Assembly (NCBI GenBank): GCA_003693705.1
Contig: RBZT01000532.1
Location: forward strand, 1-40,107
From: Polymyxa betae
Lineage: Eukaryota; Endomyxa; Phytomyxea; Plasmodiophorida; Plasmodiophoridae
DNA length: 40,107 nt
Direction of reading: 5' to 3'
The notes under the pieces were generated by a model. That model was not told the DNA's origin and ran no database searches. It worked only from the letters and a program-made list of their open reading frames with translations. Shown here piece by piece: positions 9,555 through 22,903 of the stretch; positions within the stretch are counted from its first letter, which is position 1, and the number at the start of each line of letters is the position of its first letter. The translations under genes were made by a program, and so were the position numbers.

Positions 9555-12500
9555 ATGAACCAGGATTCGATTAAGCGGAAAGCTCCTCCTGGCATTATCA
9601 TTTATCGTCCTGGTTGCAATCAGGAATTGACTGGAGCTGAATTACGTCAAGCTCTTCGTGACGAATTGCGGCGTCTCTCAGAAGACGATGGTCCTCAGCC
9701 CGCGTCTAAGCAGAAAGCATCTTCACCAACTTTGGATGCGCTTCGTGCTGAATTACAGCGGCTCCGGCAGAATGAGCTGGAACAATCTTATCAGCAACCG
9801 GCCTCGCCGAAGTTATCTCAAGCTTTGCCTCATGGATCTCCTTTAGGTTCATCGTGGCGACCAGCCTCGAAGCTGAACGCAGATGTTTCACCTTGGCGAC
9901 CTCCAAAGCTAAACGAAGAGATTATACAAAGGTTGCCGCAGACGAGTCCCAATGTTGTTGCCGATCAACATGACCAAATACTTGAGAAAGCTGATCCAGC
10001 AAATGACTACGTTGAAATTGATATCATGGATGCCGAAGATCAAGATCTGATCAAGGACGATACTAGAGCTGAGAGTGAAAACGGTGAGAAATCTGGAGAG
10101 GAAAGCGAAGAAGACAAAGATCGTAAGTTCATCTACACACCGATTGCTCAAGCGTCTCCATTTAAATGGAGATCTCAGGTAAAGCGTCAACGAACTATTA
10201 CGGTTTGCGCTTCTAAACTGAAATCGATTAGAATCCATCTCTATCATTTACGGCGAATCCTTGTGTGATACTAATCGTCGTTACTATGTACAACGAAGAA
10301 TGGGACGAACTTAGTTTGACGTTGCGATCCATTGCCAAAAATGTCAAGCACATGAGCAAGGTTCTGCAACGTCCATCTCTTTGGAAATCGGTCGCCGTTT
10401 GCATTGTCAGTGACGGTCGTTCGAAGGCTAACAAGCAGACAATGAGATACGCCAGGTATTTAAACGAGATGTTTATGCCAATTGACCTGACCACTGATTT
10501 AGCTCATTGGGGATTTTATCGGAATCAGTGATGGAAGCGCATTCATCCAAGGCCTGCGTACATCTATTTGAATCGGTTATCAGTCTAGTTAAAAATGAGA
10601 CGACTTCGACTCGTCTGCCACCATTGCAGATTCTTTTCGCTATGGTATCAATTTTATTCAATGAAATTTAGTAGTCATGTGAATTTGTTGGACAGAAAGA
10701 ACACAACAAAGGCAAGCTGCACTCACATCTCTGGTTTTTTGAAGGATTCGCCCATGTCATGAAACCCAAGTACACTTTCTTACTGTACAAATATCGGTTT
10801 TACTCGTTGTTTTCTATAATTCCTGAATGTGATGAAGCGATGTCGGGACGATCCCTCGACATGATGCTTTTTTGGGGTTCTACCGCTCCCTGGAGCATTC
10901 GACTGATGTTGCTGGCGTTTGTGGTCGAATGACGGTACGGCATCATGGCCTTGCTGACTATATCAACCCGATTGTTGCCGCCCAACATTTTGAATATGAA
11001 GTAGCTAGTGTCCTGGATAAAGCTTTTGAATCTCGGCTGGGCTATTTATCTGTCCTGCCTGGAGCATTCTCTGCATACAGGTCTGTTTTCTTTGATGCAT
11101 TCGAGATTCACGAACTGAAATTTAGGTATTCTGCTCTGCTCGGGACGCCATTGAAAAAGTATTTCTCGTCGCTATTCGTCTCAGAGAAAGACCTATACCC
11201 TTTCGCATCAAACATGACGTAAAAACTCTTAAAATTGTTTGCAAATCGAATTTGAAGGCATTGTTTTCTTTGTCTGTAGGTTGGCTGAAGATCGCCTGCT
11301 GTGCTATCAGTTAATTGCCAAAGAAAACTGCAGTTACACATTAAGCTATTGCAATTCAGCCTGTGCTGAAACTGATGTCCCTCATTCGCTTGTTGCGCTA
11401 CTGAAGCAACGTCGCCGCTGGCTTAATGGATCGTTCTTTGCCTTGCTCTTCGCCTTAGGGCACTTTTTCTCATTCTGGTCTAAATCATCGCATGGGTTAT
11501 AAGAAATAATGTTCAGAGTAATATCTGGATTACTCAACTTATTTTTAGAGTATTTCGAAAACTAGCGATTGCGTTCGAGTACTTGTTTCTGACTGTGTCC
11601 GTTGTCCTTCAATGGCTGGCAATTGGTGTCTTCTTCCTGGTCATTGTATTAACTTCAAAGGATCTGGGAGCTCCACCTACTTTCTATGTCTCTGCTGGGG
11701 CGATATTCGTTGTGCTCATTACTATCCAGTTCCTTATGGCGTTCCGGAACCAGCCTCAACAAATGTCGATGGGATATTCTCTGATTTCTGCCGCTCTGTA
11801 GGATATATCTTCCTTTCGTCTGAATACCATCTAATTCGTGTAGTGGAATTTACTTCATTGGGATATTAATCATCACAACTATTTTCTCCCTTGAACAAAT
11901 CGAGCGTGGCAACCTCATTCTGATAACAACCGTACAACTTCAAGTTTCTAGACTTAAAACATCCTTCTCATGGCATTTTAGTTATCGATGGCTTGGGGGA
12001 TATATATAGGCGCTGGTCTGCTGCATGGTGCTCTAGGCTCCATTTTCATCTCGTTTATTGGATTTCTGGGAATGATGCCGACTTTTCTCATTATTTTCCC
12101 AATATTTGCCATGTGCAATACGCATGACGTTAGGTAACTCTCACTGTGAAAACCTTAACGCGAAACTAAGCGTCTGTAGTTGGGGAACTAAAGATCTGGA
12201 TGAGGTGCAAGATAGCAGTGATCTTGCTGTTAGAGCTATGATTAAACGGCGCTTTCTCAAGTAAGCATCTTTGGCTGTTTCATTTTGGCAGTTGACCTGT
12301 GGTGCAGCTTCCGGGCTAAGATGATCATTTTCTGGATTATGTCCAATATCGCTCTGGTCTTCCTTGTCTTCTATTTTGACGCTCAGAAAATATTCCTCTA
12401 CAGCTGTATTGCCTCAATTTTATGTAAGCTTTGCATTCTCTCTTATCAAGATTATAATTTAATCGACCGATGTAGTTATGAATGGATCGCGATTCATAGG

Positions 12501-13177
12501 CTCCATGCTGTATTTAACGGGAGGTGTGGCAACTTCGTCATTCCTGGTACAGGTTGCCGTCAGCCCAATAAAACCAAGATCCTATATCAAGTTATTGAAA
12601 TTGCCCATCATGGCTTTTTTTGCGGCCATTTATCTTGTATTCACCATTCTGCTTTGGTAATTATTGTGCTAACTGTACTGACATTCTCGCTGAACTGTGC
12701 CTAGGCCATTCGTGGGTGGATCGTGTGCTGACGGAATTCTACAAGAATTCGTGACATTTGATCTCTGGCTGACACATTGGATGGTTTCTGACATGCCAAA
12801 TACTTCCCAGGCGTTCGGTGATGAGGATCTAGCCATTTATCAAGCTGAGAATATGCCCAGCTCAAAGCGCGTTGCCACATATTTTGGTACTGAACAGTGT
12901 GCTTCAATTTCGTTGCCATTGCTAATATTTCTCAGGCGGTATTCGTTGGATTGTGCCGACAATTGGATTAGGAGCGGCATTCGTTTGCATTGTCGGTCTA
13001 GTGTCATACGTGGCTCCATTATTTATCAAATGTGATATTTGTCTACCACTGACCAATCTGCAGAATTGGAGATGGGTTTTAATTCCGGTTTTCGGATACG
13101 GCGCTTTAACGGCTGCCTTTATCTCAGATTCGGTTTTAAGATGGGCAGCTATTAATTACACGTCACCTTCTGCTTAA
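9555..13177 (+). CDS. Chitin synthase with long C-terminal membrane extension
   Basis: Fifteen exons join in frame to 977 residues: 9555-10178, 10232-10455, 10503-10644, 10696-10784, 10838-11080, 11126-11218, 11280-11495, 11549-11797, 11844-11943, 11982-12133, 12180-12260, 12308-12423, 12476-12656, 12705-12886, 12936-13177. It polymerises UDP-GlcNAc into chitin at the plasma membrane. About 210 acidic, Gln/Pro-rich residues precede the catalytic region: [51 protein letters not shown] (about 362), AEDRLLCY (about 475), QRRRWLNGS (about 515) and SWGTKD (about 711), with membrane helices between the last two and after. About 265 residues follow SWGTK, far more than usual. The tail may be a true extension or a separate small membrane-protein gene beginning near 12478; exons 12-15 keep phase with the rest. 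An additional 54-nt in-frame intron near 13012-13065 is possible. Confidence 0.93.
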
Positions 13178-13266
13178 TTAACTCATTAAACATCTCTTTA
13201 AGAAACTGGAAAGTTAACGACGTGAGTCAACGGTGGATCTGAATTGCCCATTAACGTAAATGTCCT

Positions 13267-15279
13267 ATGCCCTTTAATGCCAGGCTTTTGTGTCTAACCT
13301 TATTGAGCTATGTCGTATCTATTTGGGGCCAGCAACAGCAGTTTGTTCCTATATATTTAACGAACCAATCGCCTCAAGCAAATCCGGCAACTGCTTCTCC
13401 ATGGCAGCAAGCGCCATTGTGGACGAATGCATTGTCCGGAGCCTACCCAGCACCGTCACAATATATTGCAGAGAATCCGAACCCTGCTCATACTGCAGGG
13501 GGCGTTCCGGATCCGATTACGCACGCTGGTGGCGTTGCCTTAAATCTTGTTGTGAATGCTGGTCCAGGCTCATCTCCTGCTCCTGCGTTTTCATCGGCAC
13601 CAGCTTCGAACCAAGCTCAGCTGCCGATTTCGACACCAGCGGGAAGCAGTGCCCAGAGCCAGCCAGCTGGTTTGGCCACAGCGGGCGACCATAGCAGAAG
13701 TGATCCAAATGGAGAAAAAGCATCACCGGCACGGAAAAATGATTTACCAGATCAGATTGTGATTGACGGCCATTCCTATAAATTGAATGATGGCGAAACT
13801 CTAGTGGTACAAGAGAAAGAAAAGAGGAAACGTCATGACGACGATGATCGGAAACATCGTCATGATGATGACGATGAGGATCGACATCGGCACACAGAGC
13901 GCGATCGCAAAGACGACGACAATGAGAAGAAGAGCCGGAAGAAGAGCGACGACTCTGATGATGACAAATCCAAAAAAAAGGTAGACTCTAAGCCGAAGAA
14001 ACCGATTGCCAAGTTACCAGAACTACCCTCGACCCCTGAAATCCCTTCAGTGCCCACATTGCAGACGCAGGCGAATTTAGAGCCGACAAAACCGCCAATA
14101 TATCCGGGAGAAAATGTAGAACTTGCAAAGGTGATCGCTGCGACGACGAATACGTCCGCCCCAATACCATCACCAGCTGCCGCCGTCGAGGCCATCAACC
14201 CAGTAAACGGTCCAGAAGTAATCAAAGCATCGCCTGTGCAAACCGGCAGCGGCACCCATCAGGAGCCAACGTCGACTATACGGGAACAGGCAGCGGTTGC
14301 AGCAATATCACCTGATGCAGTGAAACTCCAAGTTAATGGCACAGAGGCGAGCACAGACCCATCTATAATGACGACAGAAATGGGAGGTGCCCTACAAGTG
14401 CCAAATCCAGACTCTGTATCTGGGTCGCAGCCCATGATTCAAGTCGCTACATTGGCCCCGCTATCATTACCACAGAATCCAGGACAATGGGCATCACCTC
14501 TGCCCAGAGATCAGCGATTCGAGACGGCCAAGGCCACGCTAGCAACGCATCCTGATCAACGGGCGGGATCGGCAACATCTGCCCGTCCTGGCCAGATGCC
14601 GGATCTGCCAAACCTGCCGCCTGGAATGCAGTCGTTCCATCAAAGACCGGATGCGGTTAAAAAACCACCATCGCCTCCTAGTGCACCCATGCCTAAACCG
14701 ATGATGCCCAAATCCAAGGTATAACCATGCAATAGACTTCCGGTTCCATCACATTGAAAACCACAGGCAGGTTCTTTAAATAATTCGAATCCACTTGCAG
14801 TTCCAGGTACCAAAACGCCAAATGTTCCTCCAGTTGTGACGGCTCCAGGCGTAGGCTCGGTTGCCAATAAATCAACCGCTCATAGACCAGAGCCAGTTCC
14901 TGCTATACTTGTGCCAGAGGCAACACCAACCGTTGTCGATACTCCAGCTCCGACTATAGCTCCGACCCCAAGCCCTGATCCAACTCCCGAACCGAAGAAG
15001 AAGTCCAAATGGGCGTTCGGGCATGGACCCGAATATAACTACGAACCAAGCACTGGCAGAAAGCCATCAGACCAGACAAATGGGGACCCGTTTGGGAAAA
15101 AGAATAATGACAAGGAACAACCAGATGACAAGGGCAAGAAAAAGAAAGATGGTAAAAAGAAGGGCGAGGATGGTAAAAAGTCCAAAGACGCGAAGCCAGC
15201 AGCAAGTGGATCAGCAGATCAGAACAAAGCAGTTACCGATATGTTCTCCAACATCATGGGCAAAATCAAATTCAAATAA
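13267..15279 (+). CDS. Large secreted low-complexity protein with charged block
   Basis: Exons 13267-14718 and 14767-15279 (intron 48 nt) encode 654 residues. A signal peptide (MPFNARLLCLTLLSYVVSIWG) is followed by QQQQF and then a Pro/Ala/Ser/Gln-rich region to about residue 165. A striking block near 180-240 mixes Asp, Lys, Arg and His (KRHDDDDRKHRHDDDDEDRH). A second Pro/Thr/Ala-rich stretch reaches about 560, and the C-terminal part is lysine-rich (GKKKKDGKKKGEDGKKSK). Cysteine is nearly absent outside the leader. I recognise no family. The basic and acidic runs inside a secreted chain could mediate electrostatic assembly or mineral or metal binding. The gene begins only 89 bp after the chitin synthase stop on the same strand, which fits, but does not prove, a wall-related role. 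Confidence 0.78.
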
Positions 15280-15494
15280 TTAACAAACTGGATATATTTA
15301 CTGCAACTAGGTAAAATACCTAAGACGATTTGTCGAGTCAAAAGATACCAGAACAGGTAAAAAAGTTGAAAAAACTTGATCGAGATTAGCGCGATCGCAT
15401 ATATAGAAGAGAAGATAATTCAAAGTCCGCGACGGAGTCCGCATCCACCTCCATCTGGTTTGTTCTCGTGGTTCAGACGATCCCTTCGTGAATC

Positions 15495-16418
15495 ATGGCT
15501 CGTGGACCCAAGAAGCATTTGAAACGCCTCAATGCGCCCCGTAACTGGATGTTGGGCAAGCTGGGCGGCACCTGGGCACCACGCCCCAGCCCTGGTCCCC
15601 ACAAGCTCCGCGAGTCGATCCCCATGGTCGTCTTGTTGCGTAACCGCTTGAAGTACGCTCTCACTCGTCGTGAGACCATGGTCATCGTCATGAACCGATC
15701 TATCAAGATCGATGGCAAGGTGATTTAAGTGGCCTTACAGCAATCACTTTTATTAAATAGCATCCAGATCCGTACTGATACCAACTTCCCTGCCGGTTTC
15801 ATGGATGTCCTTCAAATCGAGAAGACCAACGAGCAGTTCCGTCTTATGTACGACACCAAGGGCAGATTTTTGCTGCACAAGATCAAGGTTTGTCATTTTC
15901 CAAACTTGGCATGCTGCAATGTTCTAACAGTATTGCAGCCAGCTGAAACCTCATACAAGCTTTGCCGTGTCAAGAAGCTCAGCAAGGGTAACAAGAACTC
16001 AGTTGGAAAGAACCCGAACCACTTCGGCCAGCTGGGTGCCGTTCCTTTCATCGTCACTCACGATGGTCGTACTCTGCGATACCCAGACCCTCTGATCCGA
16101 ATCAACGATACCGTCAAGGTCGACCTGAACTCCGGCAAGATCCTCGATTTCGTCAAGTTCGACATCGGCAACATTGCCATGATTACCGCTGGTCGTAACT
16201 GTGGCCGTATTGGTGTCATCACTGGCCGTGACCGTCACCCTGGTTCCTTCGACATCGTTCGTGTCCGTGATCGTAAGGGACACACCTTCGCCACTCGTAT
16301 CCAGAACGTCTTTGTCATCGGCAAGGGCGAGGACGCTTGGGTTTCGCTGCCCCGCGATAAGGGTATTCGTCTGTCGATTGAGGAAGACCGTGAAAAGCGC
16401 CTGTCCAAGCAGGAGTGA
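15495..16418 (+). CDS. RPS4: Cytosolic small-subunit ribosomal protein eS4
   Basis: Exons 15495-15719, 15768-15887 and 15939-16418 give 274 residues, the normal size. Introns are 48 and 51 nt; the second is a multiple of three. Matches run end to end: [12 protein letters not shown] at the N-terminus, [23 protein letters not shown], the splice-restored [43 protein letters not shown], the KOW-type segment [17 protein letters not shown] and the tail [20 protein letters not shown]. About 16 residues between SKGNKNS and LGAVPF are inserted relative to the animal protein. It is part of the 40S body. Codon use is visibly biased toward C-ending codons, as expected for a highly expressed gene and unlike its neighbours. 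Confidence 0.97.
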
Positions 16419-16753
16419 ATCTATCTAACTCTTTGAATCACAAAAAATACAATATGAAGTGTATCTTAACCAGATTTGTATCCGTTGCAAGTGTAGATGT
16501 AGCTTTAATCCATTCCGATTTAAATGATGCATACTTTGAAGGAGTCATCTGCTATCAAATAGGTTCTTCGGGTGTTGTTGTATCCAGTGTTATTTTCTGG
16601 ACGATCACTCACAAATAAGGTGTGTTAGGGGTTACCTCTGTATGTTAGATAAGATGTCAGATCTGCGTTACACTTTGTGGAAGTGGACCTCATGATGCCC
16701 ATTCTGTCGATTCTTCCTTGGCATTGAAAGCTCTAAGGGAATTGAAAGGTCAG
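16419..16753 (+). other. Spacer between eS4 and PPR genes
   Basis: It holds the 3' end of eS4 and the promoter of the PPR gene. The PPR frame is open back to about 16655 without an ATG, so a short upstream coding exon cannot be excluded. Confidence 0.4.
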
Positions 16754-19700
16754 ATGCGACATCGCTTGGCTAGACGGCTACGTCAATATCAGCATGCGCG
16801 AGTTAATGTCAGAATTGACTTACAAAACCTATCGCCTCCTCTGCGAATTATGCTTCGTTCACCCTCAGAGGAAATTCACAGAGTCGGCCGTGTGCTTTTA
16901 TCTAGGTTCTTTGCTTCTGGCATTTGCCACGTTTGGTCTTATATCTCTTGCAGATTAGATGCCAATGATGAACTTCAGACTGTGAAGCTGCTATGCCAAA
17001 AGAAAATCTCAGATGCTGCCGCATTTGCTTTAATGCTTTCTTCTCCATCCCCGAAGATTCTATCCACAATTGTCTCAGCTTGGATGAGGGATGGAAATTC
17101 AAAAGCGTGCTTAAGTTCTGGTCTTGAGCTGATTGGTTGTCTTTCCACTTACATTAATTCATCTTACTGAAATCAATTCCAGATCGTGGTGTGCATCCCA
17201 CAAAGAACGTCCTGACAACTTTAATACGTGCCGCTGGTATCTGCAACCGTTTCGACATCATCAACAGGTTATGGCATTCGAAATGTAAGCACACTGTCAA
17301 ATTTAACAGCAATCTGTTCATATATAACTAGCTCTATTTGGTATCAAAGCTGATAGTAGAATGCATGCTGCCCATATTTCTGCCTGTGGACGAATAGGGC
17401 TTGTTGAATTTCAGCAGTCTTATCAAGCTTTAATGGCTTCTGGTATTCCGCACGACTGCTATACTTATTGTGCCTCAATCCATGCTCTGTCACATTTGTC
17501 AGCTCAAGCGAATTCAGTGGAGCGGCGACTTATAGCGGATCGCTCTGAGAAATTATTTGCAGAGATGCTATCAGGTTAGCGATGTTCGTCTGAGTATGAA
17601 ATAACGAGCATATTCTTCTAAAAAATGTTTGCTATTTTGTAGGAGGAATTACTCCAACTACTGTATCGATGAATGTGCTTATCAATGCTTTGTGTAAATG
17701 CGGCGAAGTGCAACGTGCTTTACAAATTCTGAAGCATTTTGGCCAACGAATGGTCCCCGATTTGTTCACATTTGCTCCTTTATTGGATGCTTTGGTTTTG
17801 AAGGGACAAATACAAGCATGTGGTCATTTAATAGCTGAGATGCTTGCTCGAGGTCTTCTCCTACAAAAAGTGCTGTTTCTGTAACTAATATCGAGAGTAG
17901 GCATTCTCCCAAACGGAATCGTCTTATCGTCATTGCTGCATGGTTCCAAACTAAATGGCGTAAAACCTTTTCTTGTTTGGCAAACGTATCAGCTTGTTAT
18001 TGAGCAACAGAAGGATGTCAATTGGGATAATCTGGCTCGATCTGTCATTATCCAGTCAGTACAGCATGTACACGCTCATATACGAGATCCTCTTTGCATT
18101 CAGCTTATTCAGGATCACTGCAGAAGAACGCAGAATGCACCGGGTAGGGTGAATAGTCCTTCTCTCTATGGAATGCCTCTAAATCTAATGTATAGAGCGC
18201 TCGATGTTGATTCCGCTGATTGTAGACAGCACGCCAAAAAAATTCATGTTTGAAAGGTTTCTTGCAGCCTTGCAGGAATATGGCCCAGACAGATCACTCA
18301 TTAATTTTGCTTTCCGATCAGCAATCCAGTTAGGAAGGTTCGGCTGCTGGATATTTCGGTTAGATCTGACTAACGACTTTGGCAGTGTGAAACTTTGCAT
18401 GCTGCTGTCAGATATCTGCTGGCAACATCGAGCTTTGCTGGATGATAACACAGCAGCAGTTTTGCTGACGTTTTTGGTCACAAAACTTGTTTCTTATCCA
18501 TATAATGGGTGCGCTTTCTTACCAATTGTCAGATACCGTATCTTTACTGATTTATGCTCCATACTCACGTGAGCTCAGGTTGAGAAGCTGAGGTTAAATG
18601 TCGTTCTTGATCCGGCAGTAGAACCGCCAAAGTTGCTATCACTTTCTAGCTGTCGTCTGGACTCAAGCAGTGCATCTCGGTTGCGATGTTCTGTGATATT
18701 CGCTGCAGCGAACAGCAGAGCAGATTTTGCTCTAGCGTCGCTCGATCAGAGTACCAATATGCTACTTTTTTGAAGCTCAACACTGATACTCTCCCAGTCT
18801 TTAACCCATCGCTGGATAATATTCTTCTCAGAATATTTACCTCCTCAAATGATCTTCCTTCTGTCTTGGCTCTGCTTGAAAAGCGCCCTTTTCTTGCATC
18901 CCAACCTATACTGCTAGATTTATACCGAAGAACAAAGAGTATTGCTCTGATTGATCAGAGAATTCAGAGGTCAGTTCATCGATGACAGCGCTTAACTAGC
19001 ACTCTTATTTCCGTTTCGAAGCATGATCACCACACATGATTGCTGCTATCATCCATTACAAGTCGACCGAGTAATTCGAGACCTCTCCAGACTTGGGCAT
19101 CTCAAGCGATGTTACGATCTGATTCTGTGTAGGCAGCAGGTCTTGCCAATGCAGATTAGGTGAGACTTTTAATTTGCTATGTCAAATGGTACTAAAGAGC
19201 ATGGTCAGGTCTGATTCTCTTAATTCATCTCTAACTTTATTTGCTCGATCGTCCTTACCAGAGATCTGCGAATCTGTTTTGAGCGCTACCAATCCGCAAC
19301 CAAACCTCACTTGTTTTAACATTCTCATTCACGCTTATTGTAAATTACAGGACTTCAACAAAATCGCTCAGGTGAAGTGCAGTTGAGAAAGCCAAGTATG
19401 GCGACTAATCTTCCTAATTAGGTGAGAACGAGGCTTCGATTGGCCGGTTTACTGGAAGATACGGTGACATTCAATACCTTGTTGTGCTATGCTCTGCAAA
19501 CAAAACAGGTTAAATTAGCTGATCGTAGTTTAGTTTCCATCATTGACACCTTTAAGGCTTCCCTGATTAGCAGCTTGTATGATGAAATGAAGTTGCATGG
19601 CATTCCAATCAATAGCCGAACGCTCACGTGTCTTGTGAACGCCGCTTCTTTGTGCTCGGTAATAAGGTGTTATGACCATCTGCTAAGTTGTGATTCAATT

Positions 19701-20921
19701 ACAGAGACCCTTGAACTGGTTTGTAGAAGAGATCGAATCTTCCATCGGCAGCGATGAACCCGGACCCTACTTATGTGAAGCTATCATCAGGTAAACAAAC
19801 TTTGAAAATGGCGCCTGTATGACTAGCAACTGCAGAGTATTTGGCAGTGAAGGTTTAAATCTAATTCAATCGCGCTGGCCGGATGTCCTTGCTCGTAATT
19901 AAGTCCCATACAGCTGAACTGATCAGAACTGATATGTGAGAAGAAGACTGGACTGGCGTGGTTTGGGCTCGCATCATTCGAGTATTCGGGCTAAAGAAAG
20001 CGTCGTATAATGGTCCGTTAAGGGCCAACATCCTCAACGTGCTTTTAACGCAACAGAGCAGCATCCAGGCGCTACGAATTCTTTACAAAAGGTGGTTGAT
20101 TCTTGTTAATGTCACGCTCTAAAATTGCTCTACAGTGTGATTGAAGGAAAGATGACATCGAATTCGTACACATTCCCTGCTTTGATTCGAGCGCTCAGTC
20201 GTAATGGCTGCAACCCTGACGATTTGCGGATATTATTCCAAAGAATGCTTGAATTTGGCTATGGGCTAAACTCAGCTGTCGTTTCGTCCATGATCAATGC
20301 ACTCGGAAAACATTATGCGATTGCCCAGTGCCAAGAAGTTTTTGATCTGGCTCGAAGGGAGTGCTTGCCCCTAACCGAATCAGTTTATACTGCCATGATA
20401 AGGGCACATGCTCGATTAGGTTCGCTTTATTCAAGATCTCACTTTCTGTGGTAAATCTCGATCTAGGGGATATCCACGCTTGTCAATTGCTACTTGATCA
20501 AATGAGACAGCGACATGTTTGCCCAACTGTCAATACTTTCAATGCATTATTAACCGCATGTAGAGTTAAGGGCAATTTGTCCTTGGCGCATAGTAAAACT
20601 AGAATCCCATTTTGCCAATACATGTGACTGATGATGTGAGCCAGGAATGCTATCGCTTCTGAACGATCTGCAACTGCAGCCCTCAATTGGCACTTATCAT
20701 GAATTACTACGCTTGTATGCATCCAAAGGATACATTCAACAATGCCAAGATATCATCAACCATATTCGTAATCAATGTGAGTTTGAACACGATCGCATCA
20801 CTTACGGCCTTTACAAAAAGTGAGTCATTTTTTCGTACTTCAATACCTCTCTAACGTTTGCAGAGCAAAAAATGTATCCAGACAACGTTCATGTCTCATT
20901 GTAAGCCGACCAGACACGTGA
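16754..20921 (+). CDS. Pentatricopeptide-repeat protein, probably mitochondrial
   Basis: Twenty exons (16754-17135, 17183-17284, 17332-17574, 17643-17852, 17901-18189, 18230-18337, 18386-18488, 18579-18750, 18798-18969, 19022-19159, 19200-19371, 19422-19508, 19557-19658, 19705-19790, 19836-19894, 19941-20091, 20136-20419, 20467-20592, 20645-20819, 20864-20921) give 1072 residues in one frame. PPR motifs recur at 35-residue spacing: ELIDRGVHPTKNVLTTLIRA, TPTTVSMNVLINALCKCGE, DTVTFNTLLCYALQ, NSYTFPALIRALSRNG, CPTVNTFNALLTACRVKG. Removing the 48-nt intron at 19509-19556 restores exactly 35 residues between repeats, which supports the model. PPR proteins bind organelle RNA for processing, stability or translation. 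The N-terminus MRHRLARRLRQYQHARVNVR is Arg-rich without acids, like a mitochondrial presequence. Least certain are the start and the 90-nt in-frame intron at 18489-18578. Confidence 0.88.
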
Positions 20922-21089
20922 TTACTAGCGTTGATCTCGCTGCACTCTCTCTGCAAGGTGTGCTCAGCTTTCATCGGAAATCCAGAATTTTTCGAACACA
21001 AAGTCTGTGACCGCTTATCAACAATCACATTTTGTTGTGTTTCCTGTTTGTGGACGGGTGATTTGTCGTGTCTGAAACGATAATTTCAA

Positions 21090-22733
21090 ATGATTGCCTG
21101 GGCTGCATTTCTTACGTTTATTCTGGTGTTGCTAAAGGGTTTTAGCACTAAGATTCAGAAGTCTGAGAGCACATCCGAGCCGAAAACGCACCAATCTTGT
21201 GCCTGGTTCGAATGGACTTATCTAACAGTCTATGTTCTTGTAATGGGTAAGGTACAAATGCTATCGATATAGAAGTGCACTGTTAAAATATATTGTCAGG
21301 ATCCGATTGGCTTCAAGGTCCCTATGTCTATGAACTATACCATCAATATGGATACAAACAAGCAGAAATTGCACAGTTCTTTTTATGCGGTTTCGGTTCC
21401 AGTATGATTGCTGGGACAATCATCGGATCCTTAGCTGATAAATAGTACGAAGTATAAATTCAGTGCCTAAACTTGAACTGAGTATTGTCTTTAGCGGTCG
21501 TAAAGCTAGTTGTCAGATTTTCGCGATTTTGTATTTCCTGTCGTGTTTGCTGAAGCATTATCCGAGTCCCTATACGCTGGTTATGAGTAGACTACTATCA
21601 GGAATATCAACTTCCATTCTGTTCTCGTCCTTCGGTAATAATCTGTGGCGTCGTTTCGTGACAAGTTCAAATCGTTGCTTGTTAGAATCGTGGCTAATAA
21701 CAGAACACCATTCACGAGGCTTCCCACCGGATGCCTTAAAGGGGATATTTTCCAAGGCGACAACAGCCAATGGAATGGTAGCTATTTGCTCTGGCATTGT
21801 CGCTAATCTAGCTTATGATCACTGGGGTCCAATTGGCCCTTTTGATATTTCTGCTTGTCTTCTTGTGATCAGGTACCTACGTTATCGTTGTGGAATCATA
21901 TTGCTAACGGATTCCAGCTTGATGGTGATCACATTCAACTGGAATGAAAATTACGGTGATCAGAAAGCACAAGTTCGATCATCGTTCCAAGAGGCTTTTC
22001 AACATATATGCAGATCTCGTCCGACCCAAATACTTGGGGCGGTTCAATCGCTGTTTGAGTCTTCCATGTACATCTTTGTACTGCACTATAACAATGACGA
22101 ACGTTAATTGAATCGAGATCAGGTCTTTATGTGGACACCAACGTTGAAATCGTCGACGACTGCATCGTCTATCGAACATGGGTGGATCTTCGCTTGTTTT
22201 ATGATATCAACAATGATCGGCTCATCGATATTTCGCTGTTTGACCCAATCTAAATATGCCTTAGAATCATGGGCTCCTTTCATTTTTCTCTTTGCCGCTG
22301 TGTCTCTTCTACTTCCATCATTCTTTCAACACTTTGCAACGCGGCTGATAGCCTTCTTTGTTTTTGAGGTGCTCCCTTGTGACTGCAGTGGCAATGATGA
22401 ATCTTAGTAATCGCTAGGTATGCTGTGGCATATTCTGGCCCACAATGGGGACTTTGCGCGCTCAATATATCCCAGATTCTGTTCGCAGTACAACCATGAA
22501 TTTATTTCGTGTGCCTTTAAACTGCATCGTTGTTACATTGTTGGTCGTGGTTCGTCGTTAGTAATTCAATGTTTGCTCGCTAACTTGCTGAACAGATGGA
22601 AAGATTAACGGCAAACACAGTCTGGGTAATTTGTGCAACGATGCTGTTAACAGCTTGCGGTCTGCAATATGCCTTGAAAACAATCGCAGAGCAACCCACG
22701 GCTGCAGAGACTTCCAAACAGCATTCCGAATAA
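21090..22733 (+). CDS. MFS transporter of the MFSD5 (molybdate-anion transporter) family
   Basis: Eight exons (21090-21246, 21300-21444, 21495-21634, 21686-21872, 21918-22077, 22123-22368, 22418-22543, 22596-22733) join in frame to 432 residues, close to animal and plant MFSD5. Diagnostic blocks: SDWLQGPYVYELY after the first helix, the MFS loop LADKYGRKAS restored across a splice, SILFSSFESW, NWNENYGD, LFESSMYIFVFMWTP, and GTLRAQYIPDSVRSTTMNLFRVPLN. About twelve membrane helices are expected. The related algal and human proteins import molybdate, so uptake or vesicular transport of molybdate for molybdenum-cofactor enzymes is the family-based guess; the substrate in this organism is unknown. 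Confidence 0.92.
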
Positions 22734-22903
22734 AACGCAATATTTTGGACAATCATGTGCTTCATAATGACAATAATATCGTCGCCAAGCTGCAGTTCTT
22801 TGAAAGGTTCGTCTCGTTTATCTTTCGGTAAGAAACGTTCCCGCCTATTATAGGGGATTTATATCCTGGAAACCCGCCAAGATGCTTGTCAGTGAACACT
22901 TAG

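Noticed and set aside
12285-12704. A continuous 139-codon frame over the end of the chitin synthase gene.
   Set aside because: It runs through two introns with good consensus; the spliced reading is more hydrophobic and keeps phase with the upstream exons.
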